A stretch of 64,000 nt of DNA from Francisella salimarina. GTDB taxonomy: Bacteria > Pseudomonadota > Gammaproteobacteria > Francisellales > Francisellaceae. The position numbers were made by a program, and so were the translations under genes. Shown in pieces: positions 19,093-28,043 of the stretch. The first letter of the stretch is position 1, and each line of letters begins with the position of its first letter. The notes below the pieces were generated by a model. The model did no database searches, had not been told where the DNA came from, and was given only the letters and a program-made list of their open reading frames with translations. The DNA is taken from assembly GCF_007923265.1 (NCBI RefSeq), contig NZ_VOJA01000001.1:248001-312000 (forward strand), given 5' to 3'.

Positions 19093-19971
19093 ATGAATAT
19101 ACAAAGAAAGGCCGTATTTGCCCTTTTTATAGTCACCATTCTTTGGGGAACAACATTTCCTCTAGTTAAGATCTCTCTTGAGTATGTCTCACCTGGGCTT
19201 TTTGTAGCTTTTAGACTAGGGTTATCATGCTTATTATTCTTACCTTTAATTTTAAGAGCTAGGTTTAATAATAAGCTCTACTTACTAAAAGTGGGGGCTA
19301 TATTTGGCTCACTTGAAGGTATGAGTTTTTATTTTCAGACTCAAGGACTATACACCGTTTCATCAAGTGTTTCTGCATTTTTGACAGCTTTGAGTGTAAT
19401 TATGATTCCTTTCATAGGAAGTCTTTTTAAGGTAGATCGATTAACAATTTATGGAATAGTTGCTTCTGGTGTTTCATTATTAGGGATATATGCACTATCT
19501 GGGGCAAGTTTTGATAACTTTACTATAGGTTATCTTTGGTCAGTATTATGCGCTCTGATGTATGCTGTATCAGTGGTATATCTTAGCTATGAAACTAGAA
19601 AAGATTATCGCAGCGAAGCTTTTAAAGACTTGCGTCTACTAATAATACTGCAAGTAGCTTTTGGTATACCTATGCCTTTGATAACAGATGTATCATCGTT
19701 TATGTATCTTCACTTTAACTATATATTAGTAATCGCTATAGTTTTTTGCTCAATTTCAACAATTACTTGCTACTACTTACAGAACACTTATCAAAAACAT
19801 CTAAGTATGTCTCAAGTTGCTGTTATCTTCTCTTTTGAGCCTATTTTTGCGACAATTTTTGGGAAGCTTATCAACGATGAAAAAATATATTTATCAACTA
19901 TTATTGGAGGCTCATTAATACTTGCAAGCTACTTTATAATTGAGATAGGAAATAGAAAAAGACAAAAATAA
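19093..19971 (+). CDS. DMT-family (EamA) transporter
   Basis: A 292-residue inner-membrane protein with about ten helices in two homologous EamA halves. The first half starts with FIVTILWGTTFPLVKISLEYVS, the usual EamA opening (W-G-x-x-F-P), and the second half ends with the conserved FSFEPIFATIFGKLINDE, which matches the glutamate-containing loop found in this family. Members export amino acids or other metabolites; the substrate cannot be told here. The gene is alone, with 220 bp of non-coding DNA upstream. Confidence 0.85.
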   Translation: MNIQRKAVFALFIVTILWGTTFPLVKISLEYVSPGLFVAFRLGLSCLLFLPLILRARFNNKLYLLKVGAIFGSLEGMSFYFQTQGLYTVSSSVSAFLTALSVIMIPFIGSLFKVDRLTIYGIVASGVSLLGIYALSGASFDNFTIGYLWSVLCALMYAVSVVYLSYETRKDYRSEAFKDLRLLIILQVAFGIPMPLITDVSSFMYLHFNYILVIAIVFCSISTITCYYLQNTYQKHLSMSQVAVIFSFEPIFATIFGKLINDEKIYLSTIIGGSLILASYFIIEIGNRKRQK

Positions 19972-19996
19972 AACAGATTATATCCCCAATTTCATT

Positions 19997-21370
19997 TTAA
20001 TTAAATCTAGGTATTAGATCCATGCGCATATTCACAATAGTATAACCATCTAGATTATTTAAACAACTATTATTACTCATAATACAATATGACTTTTTTG
20101 CTGCTTTCGTAAATAAAAATTCAAACACTGGTGTATTAACCGGATATTCTTTAGGTATTTTAGTGCTGCCTATAGCTGACTTAAGATTTGATTTAACCAG
20201 TGATGAAATAATATCAAATACTCCGTACGAGGATAATATATCATCAGAATAAATATTATCTTTAATATTAACTATTATCCTTTTTTTATTTTTTGAAGGA
20301 ATAATGCTTATGTCATTATTAATAAAAACCGCATCATCTCCATCACTTAAATAATCTAATCTAATATTTTTTGCAGAAGTAAAGCTTTTAGAATCTTCAA
20401 AAGCAGCATCAAAAGTTGAAACCATATAGACACCGTTTTTTCCAAAAGCAGATACCTTAAAATGATTATTATTTGTCATAGATATCAATAAAGCTGTATT
20501 ATCTTGATCAACTCCTAAACCTATATGCTTATTAGTATCTCTCATAGCTGATATAAGTCTACCAAGACGCCCCCTATCTCCAAAATGAGTATCAGTAATA
20601 ACTTCATAAGGCAACATATTCAAACCAAACATTTTACCGCCATTTTCCTGATGCTGTATTTCAACTAATTGAGGATTTGAGTTAGTCCTTTGGTCTGCAA
20701 AACTGGTACCATCTAATTCACCATCTTTTACTTGTTTCTGTGCAAGACCCTGACTTTGATTAAAATATAAAATACCAAAAGAATCTTTTGCAGAATCATC
20801 GACTCCACCAAAAGTCATATTCCCCATAACTGCCATACCAGCAGATGTTCCAACAATTAAAGCGCCTTCATCATAACGTTGAGCTAAAACATTCATTAAT
20901 GAATTATATGATCCATCATCTTTTAACCATGTTCTTGAATGATATGTCTGATTACCACCATTAAAAAATATAATATCTGCCTGCTCTATGATTTTGGCAT
21001 TATACCCACCTTGTTCGGTATTAATGTCTGTGTTAGTTTTATAATTATCAATCTGTGCGTTGATATGTGCTGTCACAAAGCCATTGTCTTCAAATATTTT
21101 TTTATAGTATGGGTATACTATACTTTCTGCTGCATTTGTATTATCCGCAGCTGATGTTACAACCGCTACTTTAGGGCATTTTGTTGTATTCCAGCTACCA
21201 CAAGATACTTCTCTATGTAACTGAAACCCTATTGAGTTTGCCATATCATCGTATATCGCAGGATATGTGTCATCGAGATTTCCACCAACTAGAAAGATTT
21301 TTTTATCTATAGCTTGTGAGCAATTAATCGACAAAACGATTAATGACATCAAAGATATTACTTTTTTCAT
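19997..21370 (-). CDS. Secreted cyanophycinase-like peptidase (family S51)
   Basis: A 457-residue protein with a signal peptide (about 1-20, ending CSQA). The first 300 residues look like the class I glutamine-amidotransferase-like fold of cyanophycinases: FLVGGNLDD, VAVVTSAAD, IIFFNGGNQTYH and the nucleophile elbow GTSAGM with Ser176. The last 150 residues are an extra domain I cannot name. Cyanophycinase cleaves poly-Asp-Arg in the few bacteria that make it, but no cyanophycin synthetase is visible here. The natural substrate is therefore open, and an exported form may act on other peptides. It is followed by cbpA's end after 37 nt in the opposite gene order. Confidence 0.8.
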   Translation of the reverse strand: MKKVISLMSLIVLSINCSQAIDKKIFLVGGNLDDTYPAIYDDMANSIGFQLHREVSCGSWNTTKCPKVAVVTSAADNTNAAESIVYPYYKKIFEDNGFVTAHINAQIDNYKTNTDINTEQGGYNAKIIEQADIIFFNGGNQTYHSRTWLKDDGSYNSLMNVLAQRYDEGALIVGTSAGMAVMGNMTFGGVDDSAKDSFGILYFNQSQGLAQKQVKDGELDGTSFADQRTNSNPQLVEIQHQENGGKMFGLNMLPYEVITDTHFGDRGRLGRLISAMRDTNKHIGLGVDQDNTALLISMTNNNHFKVSAFGKNGVYMVSTFDAAFEDSKSFTSAKNIRLDYLSDGDDAVFINNDISIIPSKNKKRIIVNIKDNIYSDDILSSYGVFDIISSLVKSNLKSAIGSTKIPKEYPVNTPVFEFLFTKAAKKSYCIMSNNSCLNNLDGYTIVNMRMDLIPRFN

Positions 21371-21407
21371 AATGTATTACAAAACCACAGTTTTATTAGA
21401 ATATTCT

Positions 21408-22340
21408 TTAAACTCTTGGATCAAAATTCATTTTTTCTTGCATTTGTTTATAGAACTCTTTTTTCTCATCAGTATCAGCAGCTGGTAATTTGACATCATA
21501 GACAATATAAAAATCTCCATCCCCAAGACCTTTACCTTTGATACGCATTTTACGCCCCGATTGACTACCCTCTGGTACTTTCATTTTCTTCTTACCATAT
21601 GGAGTATCTATCTCTAATGATGTACCAAGAGCCGCCTCCCAAGGTGCTATATTAATATGCTCATAAATATCATTGCCATCAATCTTATAGTTTTTATGAT
21701 CGACAACTTCAACTTTGATATACAAATCCCCAGCCGGAGCATTTGCTCCAATACCTGCACTACCTTTACCTTTGACACGTAGTTTTTTGCCATTAGCCAT
21801 AGCAGGTGGTATTTTGACATCTACACTTTTGTGTTGCATAGTTGGCATACCGTTAGCACCTGCTTCTTGATAGCTATATGAAACTGTTCTAGAGCCACCT
21901 TTGATAGCATCTTCAACACTCAAACGTAAAGAGATGTTTATATCTTCACCTTTTCTAGCTCTTGGTTGACCTCCACCAAAGCCTCTTGCTCCAGCTCCGC
22001 CACCACCAAAAAGATCACCCAAAATATCTCCTAAATCCTCGAAGTTGAAACTTTGAGAGCTTCCTCCGCCTTGAGAGAAGCCACCAAAACCACCTCCAGC
22101 TCCGCCAAAACCGCCTTGCTGAACTTTGTCCCAGTTTTCTCCATAAGCATCATAGAGTTTTCTCTTTTCTTTATCTCCTAAGACATCATAAGCTGTTTGA
22201 ATTTCTTTAAACTTATCCTCAGCCCCTTTTTCTTTGTTGACATCTGGATGGTATTTTTTTGCTAATCTTCTATATGCTTTTTTTAACTCAGCTTCTGAAG
22301 CATCTCTACTAACTCCTAGTAAAGAATAATAATCTGCCAT
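21408..22340 (-). CDS. cbpA: DnaJ-class co-chaperone, CbpA type
   Basis: A 310-residue J-domain protein. The J domain is at 1-70 with the essential HPD in [11 protein letters not shown] Gly/Phe-rich region follows (about 80-135). Two substrate-binding beta domains follow and end with the [13 protein letters not shown] strand. The Cys-rich zinc-finger motifs of DnaJ are absent, which puts it in the CbpA/DjlA-like class (type II). It stimulates DnaK's ATPase in the cytoplasm. No cbpM gene sits next to it. An RpoH-like promoter is visible upstream, which fits stress control. Confidence 0.87.
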   Translation of the reverse strand: MADYYSLLGVSRDASEAELKKAYRRLAKKYHPDVNKEKGAEDKFKEIQTAYDVLGDKEKRKLYDAYGENWDKVQQGGFGGAGGGFGGFSQGGGSSQSFNFEDLGDILGDLFGGGGAGARGFGGGQPRARKGEDINISLRLSVEDAIKGGSRTVSYSYQEAGANGMPTMQHKSVDVKIPPAMANGKKLRVKGKGSAGIGANAPAGDLYIKVEVVDHKNYKIDGNDIYEHINIAPWEAALGTSLEIDTPYGKKKMKVPEGSQSGRKMRIKGKGLGDGDFYIVYDVKLPAADTDEKKEFYKQMQEKMNFDPRV

Positions 22341-22427
22341 ATTTTAAACTCCCAAATACTTTCAAACATATCCAACAAGTAGATAATATGGATACATAGT
22401 TAATGTTATAAAATTTCCTGCTATTAG

Positions 22428-22455
22428 ATATAGGGATTAATTAGCGAAAAACAAG
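22428..22455 (-). promoter_or_regulatory. RpoH (heat-shock) promoter candidate for cbpA
   Basis: On the minus strand CTTGTTT (22455-22449) and CCCTATAT (22435-22428) are spaced 13 bp. The boxes resemble the sigma-32 consensus CTTGAAA and CCCCATnT (7 of 8 positions if n is free in the second). It lies about 90 bp before the cbpA start. Confidence 0.5.
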
Positions 22456-22498
22456 TGATATGGTTAAATTATCTAAAAATTATTAAAAGTTTTATATA

Positions 22499-22891
22499 TT
22501 ACTTATTACTAGCAAGTGTATATATAAATCCAGCCAACAAAGCCCATGGACAATTAAATATAAGATTAGCGTAAAACACATCATTTCCAGCATTTGATGC
22601 GAAGAAGCCATCGCCGGAATAAGGCATTCTTATCATATAGTTAAAAAGTATAACTATCAAAGCCATAGCAGCACTTCTTACCCAAATATTCTTTGGGAAT
22701 GGTGAAACAAGAATTAATGCCCATACACCGCCCCATATCATCATACGGTATAACTCTAGCTTTAGATCTTCATTTAGGTTTAAATTATGAGTTGTAACTA
22801 AAATCCAAATAATCTCTATAACCAGTCCACTGATTAATCCTGCCATATAGGCAGTAAATACTTTACTTAACAAATCTCTAATGCTATTCAT
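22499..22891 (-). CDS. Small four-helix membrane protein, paralogue of the upstream gene
   Basis: A 130-residue membrane protein with about four hydrophobic helices. I use the ATG at 22889-22891 (MNSIRDLLSK) because GGAG stands 8 nt upstream and because it then aligns with its neighbour's start. A longer reading from 22975 would run into that neighbour's coding region. Matching positions with the adjacent gene include YMAGLISG against FMAGLISA and YRMMIWGGVWAL against YRLMVWGGVWAI. The family is not known to me. Confidence 0.65.
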   Translation of the reverse strand: MNSIRDLLSKVFTAYMAGLISGLVIEIIWILVTTHNLNLNEDLKLELYRMMIWGGVWALILVSPFPKNIWVRSAAMALIVILFNYMIRMPYSGDGFFASNAGNDVFYANLIFNCPWALLAGFIYTLASNK

Positions 22892-22907
22892 AACAATTTC
22901 TCCAACC

Positions 22908-23294
22908 CTATTGCTGAATTGTCGCAATACTATAAATAACACCAGCAAGTAATGCCCATAAAGAATTAAAAACAATATTCATAACAAATACTGCTGTGCC
23001 AGCATTTATAGCAAAGAAACCCTGACCAGCTAATGGCATTTTAACCAAAAAGTTAAACAATATAACAGCTAAGCCAATAACTATGCTTTTGATAAGAATA
23101 TTTTTGGATATCGGTAATGCAAATAATATAGCCCAAACACCACCCCACACCATTAAGCGATAAAGCGTGTATTTAAATTCATCATTAAGCTCAACTCCAT
23201 GCTGACGAATAAAAATAAACAAAAAATATAAAACACAGGCACTAATTAATCCCGCCATAAAGCCCACAAAAGTTTTGTTTAAAAAATTTCTCAT
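22908..23294 (-). CDS. Small four-helix membrane protein, paralogue of the downstream gene
   Basis: A 128-residue membrane protein starting MRNFLNKTFVGFMAGLIS with about four hydrophobic segments. It is a tandem duplicate of the next gene; both share an invariant WGGVWA stretch in the second helix and a Gly-Phe-Phe-Ala near the third. It lies 12 nt downstream of the CDP-alcohol phosphatidyltransferase gene, so it probably belongs to the same lipid- or membrane-related transcript. Function unknown. Confidence 0.65.
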   Translation of the reverse strand: MRNFLNKTFVGFMAGLISACVLYFLFIFIRQHGVELNDEFKYTLYRLMVWGGVWAILFALPISKNILIKSIVIGLAVILFNFLVKMPLAGQGFFAINAGTAVFVMNIVFNSLWALLAGVIYSIATIQQ

Positions 23295-23306
23295 TATAAT
23301 TGCTCC

Positions 23307-23891
23307 TTATTTTTTTTCGTGACAATAAAATTCATAACAACGATACAGCGTAGTCCATAAAACTAACAGTGTATAAATCAACCCTAGTACAAATACTGTG
23401 CTCGGTAATAAAATCATAACTATAAAAAAGATAAATGTTTCGGCTCTTTCAATCAAACCTGGGCTGTAGTAAAAACTTTTAGAAGACTCTTTTTGACTGA
23501 ATATCCCTACTAGCAAAAAACTACTAATACAAACAATAATAGACATCATCATTAATAAACCAACCCATGCAATATCAAGTTGATTGATAAAAATAACGAT
23601 AATAATAAAACTCTCTACAAAACGATCACTTAATATATCTAACATAGTTCCAAATGATGATGAGCTATTTTGTAGACGCGCAACTGAGCCATCTAAAATA
23701 TCTAGATATCCTGATAACAGTAGCAAAAACACACACAAGTATTGATTCATAAAAAATGATACTGCAGCAACTAAACCACAGATTAAAGATAGTATTGTAA
23801 CCATGTTAGGAGCTATTATTGGCGCTACAAGCTTAGCAACATTATCAACGAAGATTTTCTGAAAAGTTGGTCTGATTTTTTGTTCTATCAT
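23307..23891 (-). CDS. CDP-alcohol phosphatidyltransferase family protein
   Basis: A 194-residue integral membrane enzyme. The family signature D-G-x2-A-R-x8-G-x3-D-x3-D is complete: LDGSVARL through FGTMLDILSDRF, at about residues 66-90. The enzymes join an alcohol (glycerol-3-phosphate, inositol, serine or similar) to a CDP-diacylglycerol. Which alcohol is used here cannot be read. Its ATG overlaps the stop of the upstream flavoprotein gene (23888-23891), so they are co-translated. Length is typical of PgsA-like members. Confidence 0.87.
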   Translation of the reverse strand: MIEQKIRPTFQKIFVDNVAKLVAPIIAPNMVTILSLICGLVAAVSFFMNQYLCVFLLLLSGYLDILDGSVARLQNSSSSFGTMLDILSDRFVESFIIIVIFINQLDIAWVGLLMMMSIIVCISSFLLVGIFSQKESSKSFYYSPGLIERAETFIFFIVMILLPSTVFVLGLIYTLLVLWTTLYRCYEFYCHEKK

Positions 23892-25300
23892 AACCTTTTA
23901 CCAAATACTTTCATTAACAGTCTAACTAAGCGTCTAACTTTGTTACTATATAGCTTCGGTGTGAAATAACTTCCAGCAATTCTTTTGTTTAGCTCACTTA
24001 AAGTTGGATATGCCACAATATGAGAGGCTATATCTTTTATCTTTAGCTTGTTTTTAATTGCTAAAGTCCATTGTACAATTAGCTCACTAGCGCTTTCACC
24101 AACAATAGTAACCCCTAATATATATCCTTTTCGGCTAACAGCCACTTTGACTAAGCCATTAGTTGCTAGACTTGCGACTGCTCTATCATTATTCTGATAT
24201 GACAATTTCAGAATTTTTGCACCTTGATCTTGAGCCTGTGAGATATCTTGACCAACATGTGCGATTTCAGGGCTAGTATATATAGACCATGGTAAGCTAC
24301 TATAATCAACTTTTGCTGGTAACTTGAATAAGATATTTTGGATCACTATACCAGCATGATAGCCTGCCACATGAGTGAACTGATATCCTCCAGTGACATC
24401 GCCTATAGCATAGATATTTTTATAGTTTGTTCTCAAGCGCTTATCAACATTTATACCTCTAGAAGTATATCTAACACCCACATTATCTAGATTTAACTTA
24501 GCTAAATTTGGCTGTCTCCCAGCTGCAACTAATAGATGCGAGCCTTCGTAGTACTTATCGCCACAACAAACATTTATCTGTTGATTTTGCTGTTCAATCT
24601 CTGTGATATTTACATTTGTAATTATATTGATACCTAAACGATCAAACTCCTTAATCACAACTTTGCGACATTCACTATCAAGCATACCTAAGATAGTATC
24701 GGAAGCTTCAAAAATTGTAACTTGGCTACCCAACAAAGCATAAGCCTGTGCTAGCTCTACACCTATAGGTCCACCTCCGATAATCATCAAATGTTCTGGC
24801 TTTTCTTTAAGCTCAAAAATTGTTTCATTAGTTAGATAGTCAACCGTATCCAAACCTTTGATATTAGGAATACTTGCTCTTGAACCAGTAGCTATAACAA
24901 TATATTTAGCCCTGATAATATTATCACCAGCTTTGACTGTATATCGATCAACTATCTCCGCATATTCTTGGATAACTTTGACGCCTAATTTCTCAAAACG
25001 CTCGACTGAGTCATGTGGCTCTATTTTTGCTATAGTAGCTTTGATATGTGCTTGTACCTTGGCGTAATCAATATCTATGCTATCTACATTTATACCAAAC
25101 TCAGGAGCCTTATTTAGTTTTGTAATAACTCTTGAAGCTTCTATAATTGCCTTAGATGGCACACAACCATAATTAAGACAATCACCTCCCATCTTACCAC
25201 CTTCACAGAGAACTACGCTTGCACCCATTTGTACTACACCAGCTGCTACAGAAAGTCCACCTGAACCACCACCTATAATACAAATATCTGTTTTAATCAT
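23888..25300 (-). CDS. Pyridine nucleotide-disulfide oxidoreductase (MerA/dihydrolipoamide dehydrogenase-like)
   Basis: A 470-residue FAD flavoenzyme. It has the FAD-binding GGGSGGLSVAAG at about 10-21, the redox disulfide GGDCLNYGCVPSK (Cys41, Cys46), an NAD(P)H domain with IIGGGPIGVELAQAYALLG, and a dimerisation domain. The C-terminal His-Glu pair of true dihydrolipoamide dehydrogenases and the vicinal Cys pair of MerA are not obvious, so neither reaction is assured. It sits 2 nt downstream of a TVP38 membrane-protein gene and overlaps a phosphatidyltransferase gene. In other bacteria TVP38 proteins are found fused to such flavoproteins (from memory), which supports a shared membrane role. 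Confidence 0.85.
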   Translation of the reverse strand: MIKTDICIIGGGSGGLSVAAGVVQMGASVVLCEGGKMGGDCLNYGCVPSKAIIEASRVITKLNKAPEFGINVDSIDIDYAKVQAHIKATIAKIEPHDSVERFEKLGVKVIQEYAEIVDRYTVKAGDNIIRAKYIVIATGSRASIPNIKGLDTVDYLTNETIFELKEKPEHLMIIGGGPIGVELAQAYALLGSQVTIFEASDTILGMLDSECRKVVIKEFDRLGINIITNVNITEIEQQNQQINVCCGDKYYEGSHLLVAAGRQPNLAKLNLDNVGVRYTSRGINVDKRLRTNYKNIYAIGDVTGGYQFTHVAGYHAGIVIQNILFKLPAKVDYSSLPWSIYTSPEIAHVGQDISQAQDQGAKILKLSYQNNDRAVASLATNGLVKVAVSRKGYILGVTIVGESASELIVQWTLAIKNKLKIKDIASHIVAYPTLSELNKRIAGSYFTPKLYSNKVRRLVRLLMKVFGKRL

Positions 25301-25302
25301 AG

Positions 25303-25995
25303 CTACTTTCTCTTTTTAATAATTACTGGAACAATTGACAGTACAGCCAAGGCTATTAATGGCAAAATAAATTGAGGCTCTAATATGATGCCTAAGTTAA
25401 TATCTGCTCCTTGCTGAATTACATAAGCAAAGCTTGTACCAACCCATACATAAACAACACTACCAGGAATTATCCCCAGTAGTGTTGCCCAGAAAAAATC
25501 TCTGAATTTCACACCAAACATACCAGCTGCGATATTTATAATAAAAAATGGAAATATAGGTATCAATCTAAGTATTAATAAATAATTAAAGACATCTTTT
25601 TCAAAACCTCGTCGCATTTTTTCGATACTGCCTTTAGCCTTGCTCTTTAGTGAATCTCCCAACGCTGTTCTAACAGCAATGAAAACTACACTTGCTCCTA
25701 ATGTTGCAGCTAATACAACAATAATTGAACCTAATACCAAACCAAATAGTAAACCACCTAACAAAGTCATAATAGTAGCCCCTGGTATAGATAATGCTAC
25801 AACAACTATGTATGCAACCGAAAACACTAACATACAAGCTAAAAAATGCTGATTAGCAAAGTCCAATATTGTTTGATAGTTATTTTTGAGTGCTTCAAGA
25901 GATAAATACTGCTGTCCACCAAAACTAAAGAAAGAGATTATGCCAATGATTAGTATTGCTATCGGAAAAAATTTATAAAATTTACTATTTGCCAT
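25303..25995 (-). CDS. TVP38/TMEM64 (VTT/SNARE-associated) family membrane protein
   Basis: A DedA-related inner-membrane protein of 230 residues if it begins at the ATG at 25993-25995 (MANSKFYKFF). A longer reading from 26046 would overlap the divergent ogt start, so I prefer the shorter. The family core is clear: LSIPGATIMTLLGGLLFG, then re-entrant regions, and LRLIPIFPFFIINIAAGMFG. DedA/TVP38 proteins help lipid scrambling or membrane homeostasis. It is the first gene of a minus-strand operon with the flavoprotein, phosphatidyltransferase and two small membrane proteins. Confidence 0.85.
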   Translation of the reverse strand: MANSKFYKFFPIAILIIGIISFFSFGGQQYLSLEALKNNYQTILDFANQHFLACMLVFSVAYIVVVALSIPGATIMTLLGGLLFGLVLGSIIVVLAATLGASVVFIAVRTALGDSLKSKAKGSIEKMRRGFEKDVFNYLLILRLIPIFPFFIINIAAGMFGVKFRDFFWATLLGIIPGSVVYVWVGTSFAYVIQQGADINLGIILEPQFILPLIALAVLSIVPVIIKKRK

Positions 25996-26038
25996 TACTT
26001 CGCTATTATCTAATGTATCTAAATTACATAATATACTT

Positions 26039-26593
26039 ATGCTCAAAGAAACTCATCAAATTTATTTAGCTGTAATTAACAAAGAAAATTATAAAACAGT
26101 ATTTTATACCGAAGAAATTAAAACCCCTATTGGCAATCTGATTGCTATTGCTGATGATAATTACCTATATGCTTGCTTTTTTATTAATGATTCAAATATT
26201 TATGCTATAGAGAAATTATTAAAAACTTATAATGCAAAGATATTATTCAAAACAAATGAAATAACTAGCAAAGCTAGAAATCAACTTGATAAATACTTTG
26301 ACAAAGAGTTAAAAACATTCTCTATCCCTCTACAACTAACTGGTACTGACTTTCAAAAACAAGTTTGGCATGAGCTGATAAAGATCCCTTATGGAGAAAC
26401 AATCAGCTATCGTAAAGAAGCTACAAATATTGGTAAACCAACTGCTTTTAGAGCTGTAGCTAATGCTAACGGTAAAAATCTACTACCTATAATTATCCCT
26501 TGTCATCGAGTAATCAACTCCAACGGTAAACTTGGTGGCTATACTGGTGGATTATATAAAAAAGAGTTTTTGTTAAATCTAGAAACTAATTAG
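26039..26593 (+). CDS. ogt: Methylated-DNA-protein-cysteine S-methyltransferase
   Basis: A suicide repair protein that takes the methyl group from O6-methylguanine onto its own cysteine. The 184-residue protein has the helix-turn-helix region QVWHELIKIPYGETISY and the acceptor motif IPCHRVI with Cys155, then GGYTGGLYKKEFLL. There is no N-terminal Ada zinc domain, so this is the Ogt type and not an Ada fusion. The start is the ATG at 26039; no other in-frame ATG is near. It is divergent from the TVP38 operon. Confidence 0.93.
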   Translation: MLKETHQIYLAVINKENYKTVFYTEEIKTPIGNLIAIADDNYLYACFFINDSNIYAIEKLLKTYNAKILFKTNEITSKARNQLDKYFDKELKTFSIPLQLTGTDFQKQVWHELIKIPYGETISYRKEATNIGKPTAFRAVANANGKNLLPIIIPCHRVINSNGKLGGYTGGLYKKEFLLNLETN

Positions 26594-26625
26594 TGCTTGA
26601 AAGTAACTCTTGCATATAAGGTTTA

Positions 26626-28029
26626 TTATAAAATTCTTTTTCTATGCAACCAAATCCATATCAGTGGAATTGCTATAATTATAATATCCGCTACAACCAA
26701 AATCATTGTATATTGGAAGACATTTTTAACATGTGAGAAGCTTGGTGGAAATAACCCAAGTATAAAGCCTAACATACACATAAATATTGCAACTAAAGAC
26801 ATAGTTACAAGTAACCAGTTAGAATTTCTCCTACCCACATGAAATACTCTATGAGTATCTGGTTGCGTAAATCTAAGTCTAATCGCTGCAGCAAAAACCA
26901 TTATCCACATAACTACCGTAAACTGTGATGTAATAGCAATTAATAATGCGAATGCTGCATATACTGATGGCATCACTAAGAATACCGAAGATAGAACCAA
27001 AACTATCAAAATCTGAATAATTAGCATATTTACTGGCATACCAAATCTATTTTTACCTGCCATGATTTTTGGGAAAAGCTCCTGTTCTGCTGCTGTCTGC
27101 ATACCACGAGCAGGCCCTAACACCCATGTACTAAGAGCCGCTAACATACCCAAACTTATCATTACCACAACTACTGGCTTAACATTACCTAAGCCTATTA
27201 TGTTTAATACTTGTGAGATGCCCTGTATCAGACCATTTAAAACATTAACATCTTGTACAGGAATAATAATAGTTAAACCAACCGTTGTTAAAATAGTTAA
27301 TGATACTATTATCAAAGTAGCTATAAGTATTGATTTGGGAATATTTTTCTGAGGATTTTCGATATTTGTCATATGGAAAGCTACTGACTGAATACCTGAG
27401 TATGAAGATAAAGTCTTAACTAAAAGAGCATAAGTACCTACAGAAAACACTGGTAAAAGATCACTAAAACCATGATATTCCAAATTACTTTGCCCAGTAA
27501 CTAAGAAATATACTGCACCAGAAATTAATAGTATTCCTGGAATTATCATACCAAATACTGCACCAATAATATTTAGCACAACAACTTTTCGTAATGGTAA
27601 GCAGTTAAATAAACTTATAGCGATAAATACAGCAACCATTATTAACCAAAAAGTAACACTTGTTTGAGTATTCTCAGCAAAACCTCTAAAACCAATATAT
27701 GAAAATGTCGCGATTAATGCTGTCACAGAACTTGGGAAGCCTACCACATTATTAAACCACTCCAACCACATTGCAAGTACACCGGCTTTTTCACCAAGAC
27801 CTGCTTTGACCCAGCTAAATACACCGCCATTATTTTGCGTTATCATACTACTAAGCTCAGCACAAATAAGCGATGTTGGTAACAAAAATGTAACTGCAGC
27901 AATTAGATAAAAGAAAACACTTTGTAAACCAATTGTTGCCATATAAGCTATCGAACTTAAACTAATTATCGCTGAGATATTTAGCATTGTTAGCGATAGT
28001 GTCGAAATTTTTTTGTTAGATATATGCAT
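26626..28029 (-). CDS. APC-family amino acid permease (GadC-like antiporter)
   Basis: A 467-residue inner-membrane protein with about 12 helices. The motif CAELSSMITQNNGGVFSWVK and the cytosolic arrangement are those of the glutamate/GABA antiporter branch of the APC superfamily. It is the last gene of a minus-strand operon after lysA and an L,D-transpeptidase gene, with 14 nt between it and lysA. That context suggests a substrate tied to lysine or diaminopimelate, but the substrate is inference. Confidence 0.8.
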   Translation of the reverse strand: MHISNKKISTLSLTMLNISAIISLSSIAYMATIGLQSVFFYLIAAVTFLLPTSLICAELSSMITQNNGGVFSWVKAGLGEKAGVLAMWLEWFNNVVGFPSSVTALIATFSYIGFRGFAENTQTSVTFWLIMVAVFIAISLFNCLPLRKVVVLNIIGAVFGMIIPGILLISGAVYFLVTGQSNLEYHGFSDLLPVFSVGTYALLVKTLSSYSGIQSVAFHMTNIENPQKNIPKSILIATLIIVSLTILTTVGLTIIIPVQDVNVLNGLIQGISQVLNIIGLGNVKPVVVVMISLGMLAALSTWVLGPARGMQTAAEQELFPKIMAGKNRFGMPVNMLIIQILIVLVLSSVFLVMPSVYAAFALLIAITSQFTVVMWIMVFAAAIRLRFTQPDTHRVFHVGRRNSNWLLVTMSLVAIFMCMLGFILGLFPPSFSHVKNVFQYTMILVVADIIIIAIPLIWIWLHRKRIL

Positions 28030-28043
28030 AATTTAAATAAACC

